A stretch of DNA of 64,000 nt from Siphonodentalium dalli (Eukaryota; Mollusca; Scaphopoda; Gadilida; Siphonodentaliidae): NCBI GenBank assembly GCA_032622095.1, contig CP136066.1, forward strand, positions 112,057,319 through 112,121,318, in the 5' to 3' direction. Made by a program: the position numbers and the translations under genes. Below are positions 55,040 to 64,000 of this stretch, in pieces. The notes below the pieces were generated by a model, which did not search any database, had not been told where the DNA came from, and worked only from the letters and a program-made list of their open reading frames with translations. Numbering within the stretch: the stretch's first letter is position 1; the number at the start of each line of letters is the position of its first letter.

Positions 55040-57840
55040 AAATGATACCCAACAAGACAGTCAATGACTGTGGAGACACTCACCAGACTGTAAAGACTGA
55101 GAAGACTTGGTATAGGAAGACCACAAGAAATAGTACTTGTCAAAATCATTTTAAAACAAGTAATCCTAAAGAGGGACGTAGCTAGTGGGTCTCCATTAAG
55201 CACTTTTAAATTTTCAACTACATGGCCCTGATCTTCCTAACTGAAGTGAACACACTCCCAATGAAGCAAACACACTCTCAAGTTCGTAAAATTCCTTTGC
55301 ACATGTTGGAATTTTACAACTGATACCTCAAGCTATCGTAACTGTTGCAAAGTTCCAACCTGACATGCCCCCCCCCCTTTTTTTAATGGTCAACCGCAAT
55401 CAAACAAATATTGATCCCAACTCTCCATAGGCCATATACACCAAATGTCATTTCTTAACTGGTTGAACCCATTTAAAACGAGAGGCCGATCACGATCGGC
55501 AGATGTTTAACCCATACCTTGGCGATAGCGATTAGCTATTTTTATAAATTTTATAAATCCTTACATCAACCTTTTCATGAGTGCTAAAGTTTCAACAATT
55601 CACACTTAATATAGTGATCATGTGAAAAATATTTAGTTATCACATTGTGTCAACAGGATTGGCGGAGGATGTTAATATTTTTAAGCAAATAAACCAAATG
55701 ACCCTCACTATGCAGGTTAGGGGTGTGTTCTTGTCAACTATGCCAAGAACTACATGTATAAACATAGTCAATGGAAATATTTGAGTTATCAAATCGGATA
55801 GAATAGGGTTAATCTTACCAAAACTAATGAACTGATAAACACAAAATAGTCTATACAAAGCATGTCATTGGATTTAGAAACCCATACAATAAGTCAGTCT
55901 CAAGAATACCAGCACCATTAATATTACCCTGGAGCCCAAATGCAACTGAGGGAATTTCAAAATAAGACATTTCCTCTAATGATGAATATATAATTGGTGA
56001 TTTATTGAAACCCTTACTGAACCTGGATCAAAGTGAAAGGGATAATATTATATCTGTCAATCGCATAATATGTGTCTATGGAATGGTTTAATTTTAATCC
56101 CAAATCCATGCAAATCAAAAGTGGATCACCATCAACCTGGACATAATATAGGAGAATGATCAAACGAAAAGCTTCAAAACCATATGATGTGTGGAGAGGG
56201 TTAATCATTTGCAATGACATCACATCATGGAACTGAGGAATGTGTGGATTAATTTTTGTCTAAGATAAGACAACAGTGTATGTAGACAACAATGTCTGTA
56301 AAACATCCCTACAAATTAAGTAACAATGGACTATTCCAATTTAATATTTTAGAATAGGTGTCCTATAGTGTTTACATAAACTTTAGTAATGAACCTGTTT
56401 CAGCAAAGGGGTTAACTTAATATTGCACAGAAAACAGCACTCCACCAGATAGCCATCAATCAATTTGACATTAATATGATAACAAATCCTGCCAGCCAGG
56501 AGTACCACTATCAGGCTTTATAGCATGTCCATAGACATAGTGATAATTAACTCATTTCAATAACACATGGTCTGCCAGATATGTTCTCTTAAAATTCCCA
56601 GCAGTAATTATTTGAATTATAAAGGGTCATAACTCTGTTAAAATATATCGGATCAAACCCATATTCGAACTCGATCTGTATTTAGGGGTGATAAATTCAT
56701 ATACCAAATTTGGTGCTGATCAGATGAAAAATGTTTTGAGTCATAGCAGCTTGGGTGAATTCTAAGTAAACATAAGAGTGAAAAGGGTTAATTAAACAAT
56801 ACCAAAAACCATACAGACTAAGAACGTGCGAAGAAAAACCTAGGTAAGAAATATGAGGCAGATCAGAAGAAATATGTTCAACTTATTGCATTGGATAGCA
56901 TGTGTGTAAAGGGTTAATTATTTTCTAAACCGATCAACCAATCAATACCAAAAACTATACAGATGAGGGGCATGTCATCATAAACCTACATATCAAATAT
57001 GAACACAATCGGACAAAATATACTTTGGTTATAGCATCGGATTTTTGTTTTTTTAATTTTATTTTCGAAAAAGGGTCATAACTCCTTTAAAATAAATCGG
57101 ATCAAACCCATATTCGAACTCGATCTGTATTTTGGGCTCTGAAACTCGCATACCAAATTTGGTTCCAATCAGATACAAAATGTTTGAGTTATGGCAGAAT
57201 GCGTTAATTCTAAGTTGAAAAAGGGCCATAACTCTGTAACAAAATCTCGGATCAAACCCAAATTCGAACTCGATCTGTATTTTAGGCTGAGAAAATTTGG
57301 TTTCGATCGGATAGAAAATGTTTGAGTTATCGCATTACTCGTAAAGTGTCTACGGACAGACAGACGGACAGACATACGGACAGACGGACCAGCGACGAGT
57401 GGTCAATCCGGGCAACGACACTATGTTTACCATACTATGGTATGGGTAAACATAAAAATCAGTAACCCAGTCCCAAGTAACAAAAAGACCCTCCATACTA
57501 CATATAAGCTAAATAGGCCTGGTGGGTCTCGAGGAGGAGCCATTTTAAGAATTAAAATAGGGTCGCACCCCTATTTGACCTGGTGACACCATTTAACAAA
57601 TATGAATACCAGTGACCCAAGGACTCTCCATACCAAATATATGCTAAATATGCCAAATGGTTCTTGAGACGATGTTTTAATAATAATTATTAAGGGAAAG
57701 AATTATTATGTCCATGGCTCTGCCCCTATTTGACCCAGTGATCCAATTCTGAATCAAATCTGAATCCCAGTCACCCATACCAAAAATAAGCTGAATAGGC
57801 CTGATGGTTCTTGATACGAAGATGTTTTAAGAATTACAAT
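55040..57840. other. Old dispersed repeats, no gene
   Basis: 55040-55340 matches 29930-30250. 56600-57430 contains reversed TTTGGT...GATCGGAT...GTTTGAGTTAT units and a GGACAGACGGAC microsatellite. 57480-57840 matches 30650-30960. No reading frame recognised. Confidence 0.55.
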
Positions 57841-57865
57841 GAATGGATAAGTTATGTCCCTGGCT

Positions 57866-57948
57866 CCCTATGGGAGGCTCGCATTTATAAGAGAAAGCAC
57901 TGTTACATGATCTTTAATGCTGCACCAGGGGAGCTCCCCTCATGAAAG
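57866..57948. repeat. Truncated double-hairpin TTAA MITE fragment
   Basis: GGAGGCTCGCATTTATAAGA GAAAGCACTG then AGCTCCCCTCATGAAAGGG, the right half of the CCCTTTCATGAC family. Confidence 0.6.
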
Positions 57949-58027
57949 GGTATATAAATAATGGCCTAACTGTCAGATTCACACTTGGCTTTGGAATTAG
58001 TTTGTTATCATACGTCACAGGTCATTT

Positions 58028-58420
58028 AGGTTAAAAAAATAAAAATACCTATGTTTAGGGTTTCCCTACCTACCCTAGAAAAAGGTGCCTACCAAAAACT
58101 TTTTATTGGACTGTAGACACAGATATATATTTTTTTGCTAAGAGTGGGAAGGGCTTCGAAAGGTATCTTTAATACCCATTTTCAAACCTCTCCACAAAAA
58201 AGATTTAGAAGTTTTAGTCTAGTGCTCTGGCTAATTCAGGATTAACAATATTTAGTATTGAACCTTTCAATTAATCTGAATTGTGAAGCTTTCTAGATTG
58301 AATTGTCAATGACCCAATAGAATTCAGAATAAAAATATATATATATATATTCCCTACCTACCTACCCTAATTATTTTGGACCATGTAACCCTAAACACAG
58401 GTATTATTTTGTTTGGCCTT
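58028..58420. mobile_element. TIR MITE with ATACCTGTGTTTAGGG ends
   Basis: AAATACCTATGTTTAGGG near 58043 is mirrored by CCCTAAACACAGGTATTA near 58390. Inner CCCTACCTACC/TACCTACCCTA repeats. About 0.39 kb, non-coding. Confidence 0.65.
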
Positions 58421-58835
58421 ATTTAGAACTCTCTACCAGGCAGATATCTCTAAGACATCAATCAAAGCTTTCACTCCAAGCATATTTTGTTAATACTGTC
58501 ATTTCATTAATCACCTTAACCAGCACAATGTGACTTCTATATTCTGTTAAGTGAACATTCTGTCTTCTCAGGAACCCTGCTCTAAGTGTCTGCTGTTTGC
58601 ATGTTCTTGATTTTAGACTGATTTAAATAAAATTTGGTGTGGTCAACCTGATGGCTGTTATAATGATGTTAGTTGTTTTGTTCTAATAAGTTTAAACAAA
58701 AAATTAAATATGAGCAAGGAATTAAATCTTAATTAAAATTAAAAAAAATATATGGTTAAATTGAGAAAGGTGTTCAATCTAAATAAATGTTTTTTTTTAT
58801 CTAAAAAAATGTTTTTTTAAAGAGTTATGAATTTA

Positions 58836-59253
58836 GTGTCTGACATTTGCAGAATAAGGTCCCCAAAAGGTGAATTTAATGACACTATTCGGCAAGGCAG
58901 GCTAGCATCACCGAATTCATTCTCAGTCTGATTAGGCCGTTGAATTAGGCCTCAATGGCCAATAGAAACCTAGGAACAGATTGAAGTTCTACAGTTGAAG
59001 TTGGTGATGCACACCCATTGAACACCTCAATTATGCATTTTATCTTCTGCAAATTAGGGGGACATTGAAACTGAACAGGTGGGAAAAAGTCACTAAAACA
59101 AAATTTCAATTTGATACTTAGGATACTTCCCAGAAGATGAGGCCTAAGCAGAATTAGGTCCCTGGAGGGTGTATTTGGTGATGCTAGCCTGCTGTATGGG
59201 GTAGCAACACTAAATTCACCATCAGGGGACCTCATTCTGCAAATGTCAGACAC
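58836..59253. mobile_element. TIR MITE with GTGTCTGACATTTGC ends
   Basis: GTGTCTGACATTTGCAGAAT at the left is mirrored exactly at the right, followed by a mirrored AGGTCCCC...GGTGAATTTA zone. 418 bp, non-coding. Confidence 0.75.
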
Positions 59254-60712
59254 ACTATGTCCAGGCTTGAAGATATGAACAATGGACTATTCCTATTTAT
59301 TCTTGTAGAATAGGTGTTTAACTAATGTCATGTCATGTAATGACAGATGGTAAACTGGTCTGAAAGCAAGCAGTCTTTAGCCAGAGTATCAGGTGTCCAC
59401 ACAGTGATAAATTGGCTTCTTCAATAATACAGCCTTCAGCATTGTCATGTTCTCTTAAAAATTCCCAGTGCATAACAAAGAGGTGTGAATTATAAAGGGC
59501 TATAACTCTTTTAAAATAAATCGGATCAAACCCATATTTGAACTTGATCTGTATATAGGTGTCAAAAATTAATATACCAAATTTGGTGTCGATCAGATGA
59601 ATTCTATATAAAAATGAAAGTGTCAATGACACTGTAGCTCAACTTTGTAAAGAAGTTAATTTTTTTGTGATGAGCAATGAATAGAGAGATTAAAAAGGAG
59701 TGTAAAAATGAGCAGTAAAGAATTTATTCACACACAGAGTAAAATCCAAGATGGCTTCTGGCGGCCATGTTTTTTGGCCGAATGACCCCAAATTGACTCG
59801 TTCCCATCTACATGTTATTGTTAACATCGATGACAAATTTCATGATGATCAGACCAAAGGTACGACCTGTAGCCCATGCTAAAGGATTTAGTCATACAAA
59901 GAGTAATATCCAAGATGGCTGCTGGCGGCCATGTTTTTTGGCCAAATGACCCCCAAAATGACTCGTTCCCATCTACATGTCAATATTAACATCCATGACA
60001 AATTTTATGATGATCAGACTAAAGGTACCACCTGTAGCCCGTGCTAAAGGATTTAGTCATACAAATAGTAAAATCCAAGGTGGCTGCAGGCGGCCATGTA
60101 TTTTGGCTGAATGACCCCAAAATGACTCGTTCCCATCTACATGTCATTGTTAACATCCTTGACAAATTTTATGATGATCAGACTAAAGGTACGACCTGTA
60201 GCCCGTGCTAAAGGATTTAGTCATACAAAGAGTAAAATTCAAGATGGCTGCTGGCGGCCATGTTTTTGGGCCGAATGACAAATTTTATGATGATCAGACT
60301 AAAGGTACGACCTGTAGCCTGTGCTAAAGGATTTAGTCATACAAAGAGTAAAATCCAAGATGGCTGCTGGCGGCCATGTTTAATTTAAAGAAGTTAATTT
60401 TTTTGTGATGAGCAATGAATAGAGAGATTAAAAAGGAGTGTAAAAATGAGCAGTAAAGAATTTATTCACACACAGAGTAAAATCCAAGATGGCTGCTGGC
60501 GGCCATGTTATTTGGCCGAATGACCCCAAATTGACTCGTTCCCATCTACATGTTATTGTTAACATCGATGACAAATTTCATGATGATCAGACCAAAGGTA
60601 CGACCTGTAGCCTGTGCTAAAGGATTTAGTCATACAAATAGTAAAATCCAAGATGGCTGCTGGCGGCCATGTTTTTGGGCCGAATGACAAATTTTATGAT
60701 GATCAGACTAAA

Positions 60713-61163
60713 GGTTACACTGATGTAAATGTTTTCCATAGGACTCAGTGCTAACGTTTTAGCGTATAGTGTTTGCAATATAAATGTTGGGTCCAAAATT
60801 TTCTTTAAATCTGAAAAATTGACATTTTAGGAAACTTTTTACAAAAAAAAATCATGTCTGTCTAGCAGGGAATTCGCCTTTAAATCTTATGTTTTCGTAA
60901 CTAGTGTCAGAACCGCATAAAAAAATACAGTCATATTTTAGACCACACCAAAAAATTCAAACTTCACTACAAAGGGTTAATTCCTGTGCCAATGGTTATT
61001 TTACCTATGGGAAATCATAGGGAAGAGGTGTGATGATTTTTTTATGTGAAAAGCACACAAGGCTATTGACCAATCAGGGCCCAGTGTCTATTTTATTCTC
61101 TCCTATATATTCCTCCCGCATCCGCTAGATGTCACTCGGAACCTTATTTACACCAGTGTAACC
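60713..61163. mobile_element. GGTTACACTG TIR element, left copy of a compound insertion
   Basis: Begins GGTTACACTGATGTAAAT and ends ATTTACACCAGTGTAACC, imperfect inverted ends. TAAA precedes (60709-60712) and follows. 451 bp, nearly identical to 62066-62514. Confidence 0.75.
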
Positions 61164-62065
61164 TAAAGCGATAGCCCGCTTTTTCGCGGAATAATTGTAA
61201 CTCCCTACATTTCTTCAGAATTGCCCATCAATGGAAAAAATGTGTTCAAAAACAATATCACTTCTGTGGTTCTTTATTTATCACACACAATTTAACCCCA
61301 CCCTCTTTAACAAATTATTCATCAAAAAAGCACAATTTTCCACCACCAGTCATGTTCAGGCCCAATTTTCACTCAGTTTTAGGGGTCTGGTGTTGCAAAC
61401 TTGGATCAGCTATGGAAGACTGTTCAATATTCTTTCCATGAGAGAACTTCTGGTGATGTGAGATCATTGAGTCCAGATCTGATCAGCTGAGCATCAAGCG
61501 CATGACTTTATCAGCACATTGAAGAATAAAATATGACATTTTCAGGTCTGCAAGGGTGATCCAAGATAACTGGATGTGGGTGTATATTGAATTAGTTGAA
61601 TAAAGATATGCTCTCTTTGAATTGCTGAAGCATTTTCTTAAATATGTCCAAGTTTTAGTGCTATTAACCTTCAAATGACCATACCCACCAGTGGAAATGA
61701 CACACTTTTATGATATATATCTGTATATCACTGGCTATAAAATCCAAAATACTTGTTAAATTAGGTTCTTATAACAATTGATATATGTGTCGTTGACATG
61801 CCCATGTTATGGGTCATTTGCATTATCATGTGACTATTACCACCTTGAAATTTTTTGAAAATACCTTGAAAAATTGGCATTTTTTATGAAAAATCTTACT
61901 ATTTTTTTGGCTGATGTAAGTGAAAGAAGACATCAGCAGCAAGAATAGCCACATCAAGCATGAGATATTCATTGGACTGAAAGACCAGGCTCTGTAAAAT
62001 GCATTAAAATGCTTTAAAGTGACTCCCAGGAATCAAAAATGATAAAAAGCTATTTTTTCCCTTTA
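61164..62065. other. Unique 0.9 kb segment between the two GGTTACACTG copies
   Basis: Starts TAAAGCGATAGCCCGC and ends TTTTTTCCCTTTA. A 76-codon frame (61231-61461) shows no motif. Nothing identified. Confidence 0.4.
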
Positions 62066-62514
62066 GGTTACACTGATGTAAATGTTTTCCATAGGACTCA
62101 GTGCTAACGTTTTAGCGTATAGTGTTTGCAATATAAATGTTGGGTCCAAAATTTTCTTTAAATCTGAAAAATTGACATTTTAGGAAACTTTTTACAAAAA
62201 AAAATCATGTCTGTCTAGCAGGGAATTCGCCTTTAAATCTTATGTTTTCGTAACTAGTGTCAGAACCGCATAAAAAAATAGTCATATTTTAGACCACACC
62301 AAAAAATTCAAACTTCACTACAAAGGGTTAATTCCTGTGCCAATGGTTATTTTACCTATGGGAAATCATAGGGAAGAGGTGTGATGATTTTTTTATGTGA
62401 AAAGCACACAAGGCTATTGACCAATCAGGGCCCAGTGACTATTTTATTCTCTCCTATATATTCCTCCCGCATCCGCTAGATGTCACTCGGAACCTTATTT
62501 ACACCAGTGTAACC
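62066..62514. mobile_element. GGTTACACTG TIR element, right copy of the compound insertion
   Basis: Same orientation as the left copy. It differs by a 2-base deletion near 62279 and a T/A change in the GCCCAGTG(T/A)CTATTT phrase. Followed by TAAA (62515-62518), where the interrupted tandem unit resumes (GGTACGACCTG). Confidence 0.75.
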
Positions 62515-63679
62515 TAAAGGTACGACCTGTAGCCTGTGCTAAAGGATTTAGTCATACAAAGAGTAAAATCCAAGATGGCTGCTGGCGGCCATGTTTTTTG
62601 CCCGAATAACCCAAAAATGACTCGTTCCCATCTACATGTCATTGTTAACATCCATGATAAATTTTATGATGATCAGACTAAAGGTACGACCTGTAGCCCG
62701 TGCTAAAGGATTTAGTCATACAAAGAGTAAAATTCAAGATGGCTGCTGGCGGCCATGTTTTTGGGCCGAATGACAAATTTTATGATGATCAGACTAAAGG
62801 TACGACCTGTAGCCCGTGCTAAAGGATTTAGTCATACAAAGAGTAAAATCCAAGATGGCTGCTGGCGGCCATGTTTTTGGGCCGAATGACCCCAAAATTA
62901 CTCGTTCCCATCTACATGTCAATATTAAAATCCATGACAAATTTCATGATGATCAGACGAACAATGCGACCTGTGGCCCGTGCTAATGGATTGAATTTTG
63001 AAAACATAAGATGGCCACTGGCGGCCATGTTTTTTGTCCGAATGACCCCAAAATGACTTGTTCCCATCTACATTCCAATTTGAACAGCCATGACAAATTT
63101 TATGATGATCTGACCAAAGGTACGACCTGTAGCCCGTGCTAAAGGATTTAGTCATGCAAAGAGTAAAATCCAAGATGGCTGCTGGTGGCCATGTTTTTTG
63201 GCCGAATGACCCCAAAATTACTCGTTCCCATCTACATGTCAATATTAACATCCATGACAAATTTAGCCCGTGCTAAAGGATTTAGTCATGCAAAGAGTAA
63301 AATCCAAGATGGCTGCTGGCGGCCATGTTTTTTGGCCGAATGACCCCAAAATGACTCGTTCCCATCTACATGTCAATATTAACATCCATGACAAAATTTC
63401 ATGACGATCAGACGAACAGTACGGCCTGTAGCCCGTGCTAATGGATTGAATTTTGAAATCCAAGATGGCCACTGGCGGCAAAGTTTTTTTCCGAATGACC
63501 CCAAAATGACTCGTCAATGTCAACAGCTATGACAAATTTCATAATGATCCGACCAAAGGTACGACCTGTAGCCCGTGCTAAAGGAAATTGTTGACAAATC
63601 ACGCACACACACACACGGACGACAGACGACAAAGCCATGGAAATAGCTCAAACTTTACAAAGTAAAGTTGAGCTAATAA

Positions 63680-64000
63680 AACTCCCGACAAATGAACATA
63701 TGTTAGGCTATGATTGCCAGGATTATTGCAGCGCATAATTGATGGTTAATTTGGTATATAGAAATTGGTGAGTAATGATGGTAATGATGAGAATGTTTCG
63801 GACGATGATGATGATTATGATATATAAATAGTACAACTGCATGGGCACCCCTGTACCATAAGATAATGGCAAGCCATAAAATAGCGGCCCCTTTTTGTAA
63901 ATAAATGTATATTCTGCATGTGTCACATAATTGTGGCGTTCAGTTAAATAAACATTCACAGCCAGCTTTCCTAGGATTTCGGAAAAACATTGTACCGAGT
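63680..64000. other. Right edge, nothing recognised
   Basis: A (GAT)n-like patch at about 63777-63825. No gene recognised. Confidence 0.4.

Larger units (their letters stand above)
59611..63674 (+). mobile_element. 165-bp-unit tandem element, about thirteen units, with a compound insertion
   Basis: Same ends as the array at 49082 (AAAGTGTCAATGACACTGTA GCTCAAC ... ACAAAGTAAAGTTGAGCTA). Units near 59751, 59914, 60077, 60240, 60356, 60489, 60650, then 62572 onward. A segment of about 130 bp around 59650-59750 recurs at 60390-60480, showing internal duplication. The insertion occupies 60713-62514. Confidence 0.85.

Noticed and set aside
60713-62514. Ordinary LTR retrotransposon
   Set aside because: Direct repeats begin GG and end CC rather than TG/CA, and no primer-binding site, polypurine tract or pol coding was seen; kept as a compound insertion.

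Overview
The window is nuclear DNA of an invertebrate animal: split genes with GT/AG introns, AT-rich introns dense in small inverted-repeat transposons, a Penelope-type and a Polinton-type element, and long tandem arrays. The repeat style suggests a lophotrochozoan (mollusc-like) genome. That placement is inference; no species-specific marker was identified.

Two host genes converge. On the + strand, seven exons (7418-22871) encode the C-terminal half of methylmalonate-semialdehyde dehydrogenase (ALDH6A1), ending in a stop codon and a polyadenylation signal near 23003. The 5' exons lie left of the window. On the - strand, five exons (52310 down to 38221) encode the C-terminal part of an APLF-like DNA-repair/histone-chaperone protein: acidic/basic linker repeats, one PBZ poly(ADP-ribose)-binding zinc finger, and a C-terminal acidic tail. 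Its N-terminal exons were not found and probably lie right of the window.

Positions 1 to about 6700 hold a decayed, CpG-rich Polinton/adintovirus-like element. It has C2H2 fingers followed by a protein-primed family B DNA polymerase broken by frameshifts and a stop, then three small unidentified ORFs with TATA-like boxes, then a remnant of an FtsK/HerA-type packaging ATPase. Because no ALDH6A1 exon precedes 7418, the element probably lies in an intron of that gene, in the same orientation.

The remaining introns and the 15 kb intergenic gap (23.0-38.2 kb) are packed with mobile elements. They include TTAA-flanked (piggyBac-like) elements, TA-flanked palindromic MITEs with pogo-like CAGT ends, a hAT element with a perfect 8-bp target duplication, a Penelope GIY-YIG remnant, a hAT transposase C-terminal remnant, a TIR element with nine copies of a 15-bp motif, a TIR element holding a decayed unidentified coding region, and four copies of an element family built from about 165-bp tandem units. 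One of these arrays is interrupted by a 1.8 kb compound insertion. All similarities come from reading the sequence and family knowledge; no database search was possible.
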